Positions 30,981 through 40,030 of a stretch of 64,000 nucleotides of DNA are shown here, one piece after another. Both the position numbers and the translations under genes were made by a program. This DNA comes from Ancylobacter sp. WKF20 (GTDB lineage: Bacteria > Pseudomonadota > Alphaproteobacteria > Rhizobiales > Xanthobacteraceae): positions 3,020,001 through 3,084,000 of the forward strand of contig NZ_CP121679.1 of the NCBI RefSeq assembly GCF_029760895.1. Direction: 5' to 3'. Every line of letters starts with the position of its first letter. The stretch's first letter is position 1. The notes beneath the pieces were generated by a model, which saw only the letters and a program-made list of their open reading frames with translations, was not told the DNA's origin and ran no database searches.

Positions 30981-31051
30981 CAGACACTCTCCTGTCGTGG
31001 TTCACGATGGGGAAAGTGTCGCCCAAGCTCGCCCCGCTGAAAAGTGCGGCA

Positions 31052-31069
31052 GCGGCACCGGAGTGCCGC
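31052..31069 (-). terminator. Possible xerC terminator
   Basis: Perfect 7-bp stem GCGGCAC / GTGCCGC with a four-base loop, 48 bases beyond the xerC stop. On the minus strand it is followed after a few bases by a short T-run. Confidence 0.4.
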
Positions 31070-31116
31070 AAAAGCCAGCAATCGCGTGATCTCACGCAGG
31101 CGTGTAGGCCAGCGTC

Positions 31117-32103
31117 TCACCGCGCGCGGGGATGGGCAGCCTTCCACGCCGCCATCAGCGTCTGCGAATCCACCGCCGCATAGATCTGCGTGGTGGACAG
31201 TGAGGCGTGGCCGAGAAGTTCCTGGATGGAGCGCAGATCGCCACCGCGCCCGAGGAGATGGGTGGCGAAGGAATGACGCAGCGCGTGCGGCGTCGCACTG
31301 TCGGGCAGGCCGAGGCTGCCGCGCATCCGCTCCATCGCAAGCTGCACGATGCGGGGCGAGAGCGGCCCGCCCTTCACCCCGCGAAACAGGTGCTTCTGCG
31401 GCTCCAGCTCGAACGGGCAGGCACGGGCATAGGCCGCCACCATCTCCAGCACGGCGCGCAGCACCGGCACCATACGCGTCTTGCCACCCTTGCCGTGAAC
31501 GAGGATCTGGTCGCCCCTTCCGGGCTCCGGCATGTCGCGCCGCATCAGGCCCAGCGCCTCGGAGATTCGCAGGCCCGAGCCATAGAGCAGCGCCAGCACC
31601 GCCGCGTCGCGCGCCAGTACCCACGGCTCGCGCGCCTCGCCGGCGCGCGTGTCGGGGTCCGCCACGGCTCGGGCATCGGCCGGCGAGAGCGGGCGCGGCA
31701 AGGTGCGGGGAATGCGCGGCGCGCGCACCGCCGCGAGCGCGCCGACCTTGCCCAGCCCCTCGCGTTCCATGTGCCGGCCGAAGGAGCGGGCGGCGGCGAG
31801 AAAACGCATCTGCGTGCGCGCCTCGATCCCCTCGGCCCGCCGGGCGGCGATCACCGCGCGCACATCGCGCGGGGTTAACGCAGCGAGGGCCGGCAGGTCC
31901 GGCTTCGCGCCGAGATGATCGCCAAGCAGCAGCAGGAAACTGGTCATGTCGCGCGCATAGGCCTCGCGCGTCTTGGGCGAGAGGCGCCGTTCATGGGCGA
32001 GGCGCCCGAGCCAGCCGGTGAGCGCCGCCGCCACATCCGGCGTGGCGCCGGCCAGCAGCATCTTCTGCGCCCGTTCCGCCTTCTGTCCGTCGCTTGCCGC
32101 CAT
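31117..32103 (-). CDS. xerC: Tyrosine recombinase XerC
   Basis: 328 aa. Site-specific recombinase that, with XerD, resolves chromosome dimers at dif. The SAM-like N-terminal domain (LAHERRLSPKTREAYARDM) precedes the catalytic domain with Arg in GSGLRISEAL, Lys in GKGGKTRMVPVL, HxxR in PHALRHSFATHLL, and LGHASLSTTQIYAAVD with the nucleophilic tyrosine. The start ATG 32103 has GGGATCGG upstream; the open sequence further upstream runs into a repeat and is excluded. It is divergent from priA, as in many alphaproteobacteria. Confidence 0.92.
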   Translation of the reverse strand: MAASDGQKAERAQKMLLAGATPDVAAALTGWLGRLAHERRLSPKTREAYARDMTSFLLLLGDHLGAKPDLPALAALTPRDVRAVIAARRAEGIEARTQMRFLAAARSFGRHMEREGLGKVGALAAVRAPRIPRTLPRPLSPADARAVADPDTRAGEAREPWVLARDAAVLALLYGSGLRISEALGLMRRDMPEPGRGDQILVHGKGGKTRMVPVLRAVLEMVAAYARACPFELEPQKHLFRGVKGGPLSPRIVQLAMERMRGSLGLPDSATPHALRHSFATHLLGRGGDLRSIQELLGHASLSTTQIYAAVDSQTLMAAWKAAHPRAR

Positions 32104-32198
32104 GGTCCGATCCCGGCCTCGCCTGTTCGCAGGATCATGCGCCGCTGGGGTTAAAATTCGACGTGACGGGCAGGGAGCACATCCCCCTTCCCTCAGAT

Positions 32199-32236
32199 CG
32201 TCATCCCCGGGCTCGGCCCGAGGATCCACGACTTCT
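32199..32236. repeat. Palindromic dispersed repeat, family 1 (half element)
   Basis: One end only of the family: CGTCATCCCCGGGCTCGGCC followed by CGAGGATCCACGACTT. It lies in the xerC-priA intergenic region. The mirror-image end is missing or decayed. Confidence 0.7.
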
Positions 32237-32320
32237 CCGCTCCCGGCGTCATGGCGGGACACTTGCCTTCCCGTTGCACGCTTTCCCTCCCGGCCCGGCG
32301 ATGCGCTATGAAGGACGACC

Positions 32321-34528
32321 ATGGCCGCCTCCGATTCCCCCACCCTCTTCGCCACGCCGGTGCGCGTGGTGGATGTGCTGCTGCCGGTGGCAATCGGCGC
32401 GGCCTATTCCTACCGCGTGCCGGAGGGCATGGAGGTGGCGCCGGGCGATATCGTCGTGGTGCCGCTCGGCCCGCGCAACATGCTCGGCTGCGTCTGGCCG
32501 CGCGCGGCGGATGCGCCCACCGTCGACCCCGCCAAGCTCAAGCCGATCCAGCGCCGCTACAACGTGCCGCCGCTGCTTCCGGAAATGATCGCCTTCATCC
32601 GCTGGATCGCCGACTACACGGTGACGCCGCCTGGCATGGTGCTGCGCCTCGCTTTGCGCCATGACGAGAGCGCCGGCTTCGCCCGCGAGCGCACCGGCGT
32701 GCGCCTCACCGACCGGCGCCCCGAGCGCGCCACCTCCGCCCGCGCGCGGGTGCTGGAGGCGCTGGCGGATGGATTCGTGCGCGCCAAGGCGGAAGCCGCG
32801 CGCGAGGCGGCGGTCTCTCCCTCGGTGATCGACGGGCTGATTGACGACGGCGTGCTGGAAACCATCGTCCTGCCCCCCGAGCCCGCCGCCGAGACGCCCG
32901 ATCCCGACCACGACACGCCGGCGCTGCTTCCCGCCCAGCGGGAGGCGGCTGACACTCTGGTGGCGGCGGTGAAGACTCGCGCCTTCGCCCCGCATCTCAT
33001 CGATGGCGTGACGGGCTCGGGCAAAACCGAGACCTATTTCGAGGCGGTGGCCGAAACCATCCGGCAGGGGCGGCAGACGCTGATCCTCATGCCGGAAATC
33101 GCGTTGACGCAGGCGTTTCTCGACCGCTTCGCCCGCCGCTTCGGCGTGCGCCCGGCGGAGTGGCATTCGGCGGTAAGCTCGAAGCGGCGCGGGCGCATCT
33201 TCAAGGGCGTCGCGGCGGGCGAGGTGAGCGTGGTGGCCGGCGCGCGCTCGGCGCTGTTCCTGCCCTTCACCGATCTCGGCCTCATCATCGTCGATGAGGA
33301 GCATGACGGCGCCTACAAGCAGGAGGACGGCGTCCATTACCACGCCCGCGACATGGCGGTGGTGCGCGCCCGGCTGGAGGCGGCGCCCGTCGTGCTGGTC
33401 TCGGCGACGCCCTCGCTGGAGACCGAGGTGAATGCCCGGCGCGGCCGCTATACAAGGCTGCATCTGCCCGAGCGTTTCGCCGGCACCCGCGTGCCGCGCC
33501 TCGAGCCCATCGACCTGCGCAAGGAAGGCCCGCCGCGCGGGCGCTGGATCGCCCCGCGCCTCGCGCAGGAAATGGAGAGGACCATCGAGGCCGGCGGACA
33601 GGCGCTCCTGTTCCTCAACCGGCGCGGCTATGCCCCGCTCACCCTCTGCCGAGCCTGCGGGCATCGCATACGCTGTCCCTCCTGCTCGTCCTGGCTGGTC
33701 GAGCACCGCTTCCGTCGGCGGCTCGAATGCCACCAATGCGGTTTCGCCACGCCCGTGCCGAGCGACTGCCCGCATTGCCATGAGCCGAACAGCCTCATTC
33801 CCTGCGGCCCCGGTGTCGAGCGGCTGCATGAGGAAGCGGCGAGCCTCCTGCCGCATGCGCGGCTCCAGGTGCTCTCCTCCGACCTTGCCGGCGGGGTGGA
33901 GCGGCTGCGGGCGGAATTGAAAGCCATCGAGGATGGCGAGGTGGATGTCGTCATCGGCACCCAGCTCGTCGCCAAGGGCCACAACTTCCCCGGCCTTGCC
34001 ATGGTCGGCGTCATCGACGCCGATGTCGGCCTTGGTCATGGCGACCCACGCGCAGCGGAGCGCACCTTCCAGCTCCTGCACCAGGTCGCCGGCCGCGCCG
34101 GGCGGCACAGCGTCGAGGGGCGTGCCTTCCTGCAAACCTATATGCCCGAGCACCCGGTGATGCAGGCGCTCGTCGCCGGCGACCGCGACGCTTTCTATGA
34201 CCGCGAGATCGCCATTCGCGAGGAGGCGCATCTGCCGCCCTTCGCCCGCTTCTGCGCGCTGATCGTCTCCGGTTCGGACGCCCATGCCGCGCAGGCCCAT
34301 GCTCGGGCGCTGGCCGCGTCCTCTCCGCTGTCGAACGAAGTGCGCGTGCTCGGCCCGGCCGAGGCCCCGCTCGCTTTGGTGCGCGGGCGCCACCGCTTCC
34401 GCCTGCTCGCCCGCGCCGAGCGCGGCTTCGATCTGTCGGCCTATGTACGCGGCTGGATGGCGGCGGCCCCGCGCGCGCGCGGCGACCTCAAGGTCGAGAT
34501 CGACATCGACCCGCAGAGCTTCCTTTAG
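32321..34528 (+). CDS. priA: Primosomal protein N' (replication restart helicase PriA)
   Basis: 735 aa. Superfamily 2 helicase that reloads the replisome at stalled forks. The N-terminal 3'-DNA-binding domain begins VRVVDVLLPVAIGAAYSYRV. The helicase core has Walker A GVTGSGKTETY and Walker B DEEHDGAYKQ. Two zinc centres use CRACGHRIRCPSC, CHQCG and CPHC. GTQLVAKGHNFP and QVAGRAGR are late helicase motifs. The length is normal. It is divergent from xerC across 217 bp containing a repeat fragment. Confidence 0.95.
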   Translation: MAASDSPTLFATPVRVVDVLLPVAIGAAYSYRVPEGMEVAPGDIVVVPLGPRNMLGCVWPRAADAPTVDPAKLKPIQRRYNVPPLLPEMIAFIRWIADYTVTPPGMVLRLALRHDESAGFARERTGVRLTDRRPERATSARARVLEALADGFVRAKAEAAREAAVSPSVIDGLIDDGVLETIVLPPEPAAETPDPDHDTPALLPAQREAADTLVAAVKTRAFAPHLIDGVTGSGKTETYFEAVAETIRQGRQTLILMPEIALTQAFLDRFARRFGVRPAEWHSAVSSKRRGRIFKGVAAGEVSVVAGARSALFLPFTDLGLIIVDEEHDGAYKQEDGVHYHARDMAVVRARLEAAPVVLVSATPSLETEVNARRGRYTRLHLPERFAGTRVPRLEPIDLRKEGPPRGRWIAPRLAQEMERTIEAGGQALLFLNRRGYAPLTLCRACGHRIRCPSCSSWLVEHRFRRRLECHQCGFATPVPSDCPHCHEPNSLIPCGPGVERLHEEAASLLPHARLQVLSSDLAGGVERLRAELKAIEDGEVDVVIGTQLVAKGHNFPGLAMVGVIDADVGLGHGDPRAAERTFQLLHQVAGRAGRHSVEGRAFLQTYMPEHPVMQALVAGDRDAFYDREIAIREEAHLPPFARFCALIVSGSDAHAAQAHARALAASSPLSNEVRVLGPAEAPLALVRGRHRFRLLARAERGFDLSAYVRGWMAAAPRARGDLKVEIDIDPQSFL

Positions 34529-34690
34529 CCGGGCGACTCCACCCCCAAGGGTGCCGTTAGGTAATCGGCTAAATTCATGGGATGGACCCGATTGGATCCA
34601 TCAGCTAACGAATCTTTCAGAGTGTCATGAGACCGTCCAGTCGGGCTGCTTGGGTGCCGGCGTGCGTCACGCAGGCTGGGTCGCGCGGAA

Positions 34691-34846
34691 ATGATGAGCC
34701 TGCCTTTTCTTGGACTGTTTGCCGCGCTCATCTTCGTGTCTGTCGGCCATCGACGGCTCGCCATTCTGTGCTGGCTCACCTCGATGCTCATCCTGCTGGT
34801 GCTGTTCCGCGGTCACGCCGCCGACACGTTGCGGATGATCCTGTAG
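34691..34846 (+). CDS. DUF5993 family small membrane protein
   Basis: 51 aa, starting MMSLPFLGLFAALIFVSVG and ending HAADTLRMIL. Two hydrophobic helices flank a basic GHRRLA turn. This matches the pattern of DUF5993, tiny membrane proteins repeatedly found next to dsbB-like genes. The stop is 4 bases before the dsbB-like start, so the pair is probably one transcript. The function is unknown; a partner or stabiliser of the DsbB-like protein is the natural inference. The second ATG (34694) is an equally good start. Confidence 0.65.
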   Translation: MMSLPFLGLFAALIFVSVGHRRLAILCWLTSMLILLVLFRGHAADTLRMIL

Positions 34847-34850
34847 CGCC

Positions 34851-35567
34851 ATGCCGCCGTCCCCTAAGCCCACCCTGCCGAAAGGCGGCTCGTCCTCGGG
34901 CTCCCCTCAACAGACGTCATCCGGCGACGCCGGCGCGCCACCCGATTTGGCGCTGGAAATTCTGCCCCGCCTGTCGCTGGAAGCGTCGCGGCGCCTGAAT
35001 GCCGGAGGCATCCTGGTACTCGGGCTGATACTCGCCCTGACCACGGTGGATCAGGCGCACAGGCATAACGTGGCCTGCACGCTCTGCATCATGCAGCGCA
35101 TCGCGTTCATCGGCATTGCCGTCGGTCTCGCCCTCAATCTGCGCTTCGGGGCGCGGGCGAGCCATTATGTCATCGCCATCCTGTCGGCCGTGGCCGGGGC
35201 GATGATCGCGGCACGCCAGGTGCTCATGCAGATCACCCCGGATCTGCGGACCCATTCAGCCCCCCCGCTTGAGCCCGTCGCCTATAGCTGGGCCGTGACC
35301 CTTTTCGCCAGCCTCATCGCCGGCGGCGCCCTGCTGATGCTGATCGACCGCCAAAAGACCAGCTTCCACCGGCGCCGCCGCCTGTCCCTGACCGGGATCG
35401 CCGCGCTGTTCGTCATCTGCGTGCTGACGATGGTCAACGGCCTGTCGACCCTCGTCGAATGCGGCGCGGGAAGCTGCCCGGAGGAGCCGCCCGCCTTCCG
35501 GCTGCTGCATGAGGTGCCGGCCCTGCCGCCTTGGCTCGACCATTTGGCAATGCTGCTGCCCCATTGA
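34851..35567 (+). CDS. Disulfide bond formation protein B-like (DsbB family), first copy
   Basis: 238 aa. Four-helix inner-membrane protein of the DsbB family that would reoxidise a periplasmic thiol oxidase and pass electrons to quinone. The first redox pair is CTLC (ACTLCIMQRIAF). A C-terminal pair, CGAGSC, lies in the second periplasmic part. An unusual proline/serine-rich cytosolic N-terminus of about 45 residues precedes the first helix. It is directly downstream of the DUF5993 gene. A second, more standard dsbB is at 47975. Confidence 0.8.
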   Translation: MPPSPKPTLPKGGSSSGSPQQTSSGDAGAPPDLALEILPRLSLEASRRLNAGGILVLGLILALTTVDQAHRHNVACTLCIMQRIAFIGIAVGLALNLRFGARASHYVIAILSAVAGAMIAARQVLMQITPDLRTHSAPPLEPVAYSWAVTLFASLIAGGALLMLIDRQKTSFHRRRRLSLTGIAALFVICVLTMVNGLSTLVECGAGSCPEEPPAFRLLHEVPALPPWLDHLAMLLPH

Positions 35568-35726
35568 CGGCGCCGCACCTGCCGGCCTAGTTTCCACACC
35601 ATGTTCGAAATGACGACCCAGAGGGCGCCTGTGCGCGCGGATCGGCGAATTCGTCGCCCGGCCGACTTGATCGGCCGGGAGTTCTGACGCGCCTGTTCCC
35701 TGCCCTTTTCGTCATCGGAATTTGCC

Positions 35727-36020
35727 ATGACCGCCGGTCTTCTTCGTCATCGCCTCGTCGTCGAGGCGGATGCGCACCCCAATCTCATGCTCCGCCTGCT
35801 GGAGCCCTTCGCGATCCACGATGTCCAGCCCACCCGCGTGCGGCTCGACGGCCCGGAGGATGGCCGGATCGACCCCGCCCATCTCGGCGACATGCGGGCG
35901 GAGATCGCCTTCGTCGCCCCGGTCGAGGTGGCCGAGCGGCTCTGGGCGCGGATCGACGTGATGGTGCCGGTGCGCAGCTCGCATCTGGTATCCAGCGCCG
36001 CCGTCGTCGCGGCAGCATGA
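35727..36020 (+). CDS. Hypothetical protein with ACT-like fold
   Basis: 97 aa; no family is recognised with certainty. The pattern HRLVVEADAHPNLMLRLLEPFAIHD (only partly quoted here), then MRAEIAFVAPVEVAERLWARI resembles the beta-alpha-beta-beta-alpha-beta layout of ACT regulatory domains such as the acetolactate synthase small subunit (IlvM type). It ends 4 bases before the AEC transporter start, so the two are likely co-transcribed. An effector-binding or regulatory role is inference. Confidence 0.6.
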   Translation: MTAGLLRHRLVVEADAHPNLMLRLLEPFAIHDVQPTRVRLDGPEDGRIDPAHLGDMRAEIAFVAPVEVAERLWARIDVMVPVRSSHLVSSAAVVAAA

Positions 36021-36024
36021 CGCG

Positions 36025-36972
36025 ATGATGCTCGCTCAGCTCAGCGCCATCGCCTACATCGTGGCGCCGGTCTTTGGGCTGATCGGGCTCGGCTATGTCG
36101 CCTCGCTTTCCGGCCATCTGCGCGAGCGGGCGGCCGACGGCCTGTCCGAATATGTCTTCGGCCTCGCCGTGCCGGTGCTGATCTTCAAGACGCTGGCGGA
36201 AGCGCAACTGCCAGCGGAAGGTCAGCCCTGGGGCTACTGGATCGCCTATTTCACCGGTGCCTTCATCGTCTTCGCCCTCGGGATGACGGCGGCGAAGCGG
36301 CTCTTCGGGCGCGACCATGTGGAATCGGTGATCCACGGCTTCACCTCCGGCCAGGCGAACACGGTATTTGTCGGCGTGCCGCTCATCCTCCAGGCCTTCG
36401 GGCCGGAGGGGGCGGTGCCACTGTTCCTGCTCATCGCCATTCATCTGCCGGTGATGATGGTGGTCGCCACCGTGCTCACCGAAGGCGCCAGCGTCGGCTT
36501 CTCGCTCAAGGGCCTGTCGAAGCTCGGGCGGATGCTGGCCTTCAACCCGATCCTGCTCGGTATCTATGCCGGCGCCATCGCCAAGATTGTCGGCTATGCA
36601 CCTGCCGGCGTTCTCAAGCAGACGCTGGACATGCTCGCCGCCTCGGCGGTGCCCTGCGCGCTGGTCTCGCTCGGCCTCGCGCTCCACCGCTACCCGATCC
36701 GCGGCGACCTTGGCCCGGCCGTCGTCATCACCGCACTCAAGCTGGTGGTGCATCCCGGCATCGTCTACGGGCTCACCCGCGTGCTCCCCATGCCGCCGGT
36801 CTGGGCGGATGTGGCGGTGGTGTTCGCGGCCATGCCGAGCGGGGTGAACGCCTATCTGCTCGCCCAGCGTTACAAGGCCGGCGTCACCGCCTCGGCCAGC
36901 GCGGTCTCGCTCTCGACCGCGCTGAGCCTGTTCACCGTCTCGGTCTGGTTCCTCATCCTCGGCGTCGGCTGA
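36025..36972 (+). CDS. AEC (auxin efflux carrier)-family transporter
   Basis: 315 aa with about ten transmembrane helices. It has the AEC/BART superfamily pattern, with an N-terminal half beginning APVFGLIGLGYVASLSGHL, a conserved GFTSGQANTVFVGVPLIL segment, and a C-terminal VFAAMPSGVNAYLLAQRY. Bacterial members export malate, malonate or related organic acids. The substrate here is unknown. It is paired with the ACT-like protein just upstream and convergent with the glycerophosphodiesterase. Confidence 0.88.
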   Translation: MMLAQLSAIAYIVAPVFGLIGLGYVASLSGHLRERAADGLSEYVFGLAVPVLIFKTLAEAQLPAEGQPWGYWIAYFTGAFIVFALGMTAAKRLFGRDHVESVIHGFTSGQANTVFVGVPLILQAFGPEGAVPLFLLIAIHLPVMMVVATVLTEGASVGFSLKGLSKLGRMLAFNPILLGIYAGAIAKIVGYAPAGVLKQTLDMLAASAVPCALVSLGLALHRYPIRGDLGPAVVITALKLVVHPGIVYGLTRVLPMPPVWADVAVVFAAMPSGVNAYLLAQRYKAGVTASASAVSLSTALSLFTVSVWFLILGVG

Positions 36973-36981
36973 GGCGCAACC

Positions 36982-38250
36982 TCAGTTCAGCTTCAGGCAG
37001 TTGGCGTAGAAGGTCGTGGTTGCCGGCCAGTCGGAGAACACGCCGATCACGCCGATGTCGCGGGCGAGCACGTCGAGTAGCGCCAGCATGTCGCCGTCGC
37101 GGTCGATCACCGGCTTGACCGACTGGTAGTAATAGCCGCCGCCCGTGTTCAGCGGGCCGGAACGCTCCAGCGACCAGCTGATGAGGCCGAGCCCGGCCTT
37201 CTTCGCTTCCTCGGCATAGACGGAGGGCACGATCTTGCCGTCCTTATGGGTCACCAGCATCCAGAGCGGCGGGGCGAGGATCTTCACGCCCTTGTCGGCC
37301 AGCTCCTTCATGGAAGGCTGCCAGGTCTCGGGCTTCATGTTGTCGAAGCCCTTATTGCCCTCGTCGCGGCCATCGAGATAGACCGCCTGCGCGCCGAAGG
37401 CCGGCTCGGCCTTGAGCCAGTAGAGCACGTCGTCCAGCCGGAACGACTGAGGGTAGACATTGCGCGGATCGACGCCGGCCGCCTTGTACTCGTCGATCAT
37501 CTGCTGGGCGTAATGCTCCTGCGTGTAGCCGCCTTCGAAGGGCATGGCGACCTCCGGCGTCTTCAGCTCGGGCGTGAATTTCAGCCCGAGCGATTTCACC
37601 AGCTCGATATATTCCTTATGCGAGACCAGCGTCGCCCGGTTCACATAGAGGTCGGTGCGCCAGCTCGGCGTGCCGTCCATATATTCCTCGACCGTCACCC
37701 CACGCGGGTTGAAGCCATCCATCTTCGGCCGCAGCGACTTGAACTCGGCGAGCGTCAAGTCGCTGGTGCAGCATTTAGCGCTGGCCTTGCGGCCGGTGAC
37801 GGGATCGGCCGGCTGGAAGCCTTGCGTGCATTTCGAGGCCAGCTCCGGCCGGGCGAGAATGTCGGTCGTGGTGTGCAGGTCGCACTGGGCGTGACGGCAA
37901 ACCAGCTGGCGATCCTTGGTGAAGGCGACGTCGCATTCGATCACGCCCGCCCCCATGCGCGCGGCCGCGATATAGCCCTCGCGCGTATGCTCGGGGAATT
38001 GCAGCGGCGCGCCGCGATGGGCGATGGAGAAGTTCTTCGCCGTGAACGGCCCCTTGCACTGGGCCAGTTGATCCTTGAGCGCGCCGTCCTTCATCTCGCC
38101 GACGAGATAGAACGGGCGCGGGCCGATCTCGATCTCGGTGATCGGCGCTTCGGCGAGGGCGGGCGCGACAAGCGCCAGGGCGAGGAGGGCCGTTGCGATG
38201 GGCCGGCAGGCGGGACGCAGGACGGCGCGCAGGGCGGGGAACGGGATCAC
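36982..38250 (-). CDS. Periplasmic glycerophosphodiester phosphodiesterase
   Basis: 422 aa. A signal peptide (to about residue 34, PALAEAP) is followed by a GDPD TIM-barrel. The catalytic motifs are [16 protein letters not shown] (His-Arg and Glu), [16 protein letters not shown], and later FTPELKTPE. It hydrolyses glycerophosphodiesters to glycerol-3-phosphate and an alcohol, recycling lipid head groups or phosphate. An inserted cysteine-containing loop (residues about 125-165) suggests disulfides. The start is GTG 38250 behind a strong AGGAGAG site. Confidence 0.88.
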   Translation of the reverse strand: MIPFPALRAVLRPACRPIATALLALALVAPALAEAPITEIEIGPRPFYLVGEMKDGALKDQLAQCKGPFTAKNFSIAHRGAPLQFPEHTREGYIAAARMGAGVIECDVAFTKDRQLVCRHAQCDLHTTTDILARPELASKCTQGFQPADPVTGRKASAKCCTSDLTLAEFKSLRPKMDGFNPRGVTVEEYMDGTPSWRTDLYVNRATLVSHKEYIELVKSLGLKFTPELKTPEVAMPFEGGYTQEHYAQQMIDEYKAAGVDPRNVYPQSFRLDDVLYWLKAEPAFGAQAVYLDGRDEGNKGFDNMKPETWQPSMKELADKGVKILAPPLWMLVTHKDGKIVPSVYAEEAKKAGLGLISWSLERSGPLNTGGGYYYQSVKPVIDRDGDMLALLDVLARDIGVIGVFSDWPATTTFYANCLKLN

Positions 38251-38325
38251 GGGGCTCTCCTGTCGGCTCGGGCGGAGCGGATGGACCTCGCTAACTCGGC
38301 GCGGTGACAGCGGTTTGACGAAACG

Positions 38326-39207
38326 TCAGCCGTCATGAGCCGCCGACGGCACCCCGGCCAGCTGGCGCACCTCGTCGGGCGTCACGCCCTTGGCCCGCAG
38401 GTCGCGCAGGCTCTGCGAACCGATGGATTTGGAGAGCTTGCGCCCCTCCTCGTCCAGCAGCAGCGTGTGGTGGGTGTAAAGCGGGGCGGGCAGGTCGAGA
38501 AGCCGCTGGAGCAGGCGATGCACAGAGGTCGCGGCCTGAAGGTCGGCGCCGCGCACCACATGGGTGATGCCCTGCCGCGCGTCATCGACCACCACGGCGA
38601 GGTGATAGGAGGTCGGCACCTCCTTGCGGGCGATCACCACATCGCCCCAGGCCCGCGGATCGGCGGCATGGGTGACGCTGTCGCCGGCCTCACTCACCTC
38701 CTGCCAGTCGAGCGGTCCGGCACGATCGGCGGCGCGGGCCATGTCGAGGCGCAGCGCATAAGGCTCGCCGGCCGCCATCCGCCGGGTGCGCTCGGCATCG
38801 CTCATGGCATCGCGGGGGAAGAGAAACAGCGGCGCGCCATCGGGATCGACCGGCCAGCCGGGCCGCGCCTCCACCGCGCGACGGATCTCCGCCCGGCTCT
38901 CGAAGCTCGGATAGACGAGGCCGAGCGCGTCGAGCCGCGCCAGCGCGGCCCGGTAGGAATCCATATGCTCTGACTGGCGGCGCACCGGGCGTTCCCAGTC
39001 GAGGCCGAGCCAGGCGAGATCCTCATGGATCGCCGCCTCGAATTCCGGCCGGCAGCGCGTGACGTCGATGTCCTCGATGCGCAGGAGCAATCGCCCGCCG
39101 GTGGCGCGCGCCATCGCGTCGTTCAGCAAAGCGGAGCGGGCATGGCCGAGATGCAGCAGGCCATTCGGGCTCGGCGCGAAGCGGAAGGCGGGGCGGGCGT
39201 CGCTCAT
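38326..39207 (-). CDS. gluQ: Glutamyl-Q tRNA(Asp) synthetase
   Basis: 293 aa. Class I synthetase paralogue lacking an anticodon-binding domain, which attaches glutamate to queuosine in tRNA-Asp. The HIGH-like signature is HLGHARSALL, preceded by FAPSPNG, and the KMSKS-like signature is KLSKSIGSQSL. RIEDIDVTRC is the Glu/ATP site. The length fits GluQRS, not the longer GltX. The zinc-binding cysteines of the E. coli enzyme are not evident: the corresponding segment (YPSFESRAEIRR) has no CxC. Confidence 0.9.
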   Translation of the reverse strand: MSDARPAFRFAPSPNGLLHLGHARSALLNDAMARATGGRLLLRIEDIDVTRCRPEFEAAIHEDLAWLGLDWERPVRRQSEHMDSYRAALARLDALGLVYPSFESRAEIRRAVEARPGWPVDPDGAPLFLFPRDAMSDAERTRRMAAGEPYALRLDMARAADRAGPLDWQEVSEAGDSVTHAADPRAWGDVVIARKEVPTSYHLAVVVDDARQGITHVVRGADLQAATSVHRLLQRLLDLPAPLYTHHTLLLDEEGRKLSKSIGSQSLRDLRAKGVTPDEVRQLAGVPSAAHDG

Positions 39208-39227
39208 CGCCCGCCTCTTGTAGCGCG

Positions 39228-40010
39228 TCAGAACTGGCGCGCCACCATCATCTTCTTGATCTCGGCGATCGCCTTGGCCGGGTTCAGCCCCTTCGGGCAG
39301 GCCTTGGCGCAGTTCATGATGGTGTGGCAGCGATAGAGCCGGAACGGATCCTCGAGATGATCGAGCCGGTCGCCGGTCGCCTCGTCGCGGCTGTCGATCA
39401 GCCAGCGATAAGCCTGGAGCAGCGCCGCCGGGCCGAGATAGCGGTCACCATTCCACCAATAGCTCGGGCAGGAGGTCGAGCAGCAGGCGCACAGGATGCA
39501 CTCATACAGCCCGTCGAGCTTCTCGCGGTCGCCGCGCGCCTGCTTCCATTCCTTCTCCGGCGCCGGCGTCTCGGTGTGCAGCCAGGGCTCGACCGAGGCG
39601 TGCTGGGCGTAGAACTGGGTGAGGTCCGGCACCAGATCCTTGACCACCGGCATGTGCGGCAGCGGGTAGATCTTCACCGACGAGGCCGTCACGTCGTCCA
39701 TGCTTTTCAGGCAGGCCAGCGTGTTGGTGCCGTCGATGTTCATGGCGCAGGAGCCGCAAATGCCCTCGCGGCAGGAGCGGCGGAAGGTCAGCGTCGGGTC
39801 GAGCTTGGTCTTGATCCAGATCAGCCCGTCCAGCACCATCGGCCCGCAATCGTCGCGGTCGACATAATAGGTGTCGACATGCGGGTTTTTCCCGTCATCC
39901 GGGTTCCAGCGGTAGATCTTGTACTCGGTCAGCCGGTTGGCGCCGGTGGGCTTGGGCCACACCGTGCCTTCGGTGAGCTGCGAGTTCTTCGGGAGAGTGA
40001 GCTGGACCAT
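39228..40010 (-). CDS. sdhB: Succinate dehydrogenase iron-sulfur subunit
   Basis: 260 aa. Electron-transfer subunit of complex II. The [2Fe-2S] site is [15 protein letters not shown] plus TLAC; the [4Fe-4S] and [3Fe-4S] sites use [13 protein letters not shown] and [17 protein letters not shown]. The length is normal for alphaproteobacteria. It is the last gene of sdhC-sdhD-sdhA-sdhB and begins 20 bases after sdhA. Confidence 0.96.
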   Translation of the reverse strand: MVQLTLPKNSQLTEGTVWPKPTGANRLTEYKIYRWNPDDGKNPHVDTYYVDRDDCGPMVLDGLIWIKTKLDPTLTFRRSCREGICGSCAMNIDGTNTLACLKSMDDVTASSVKIYPLPHMPVVKDLVPDLTQFYAQHASVEPWLHTETPAPEKEWKQARGDREKLDGLYECILCACCSTSCPSYWWNGDRYLGPAALLQAYRWLIDSRDEATGDRLDHLEDPFRLYRCHTIMNCAKACPKGLNPAKAIAEIKKMMVARQF

Positions 40011-40030
40011 GGCGAGAAATCGTTCCCGGC

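Noticed and set aside
32104..32355. 84-codon N-terminal extension of XerC
   Set aside because: It would read through a dispersed repeat and overlap the priA start. The XerC homology starts after the ATG at 32103, which has its own ribosome-binding site.
35601..35687. 28-codon frame MFEMTTQRAPVRADRRIRRP...
   Set aside because: No ribosome-binding site, no recognised family, and chance short frames are frequent in this GC-rich sequence. It could be a leader peptide, but nothing supports it.
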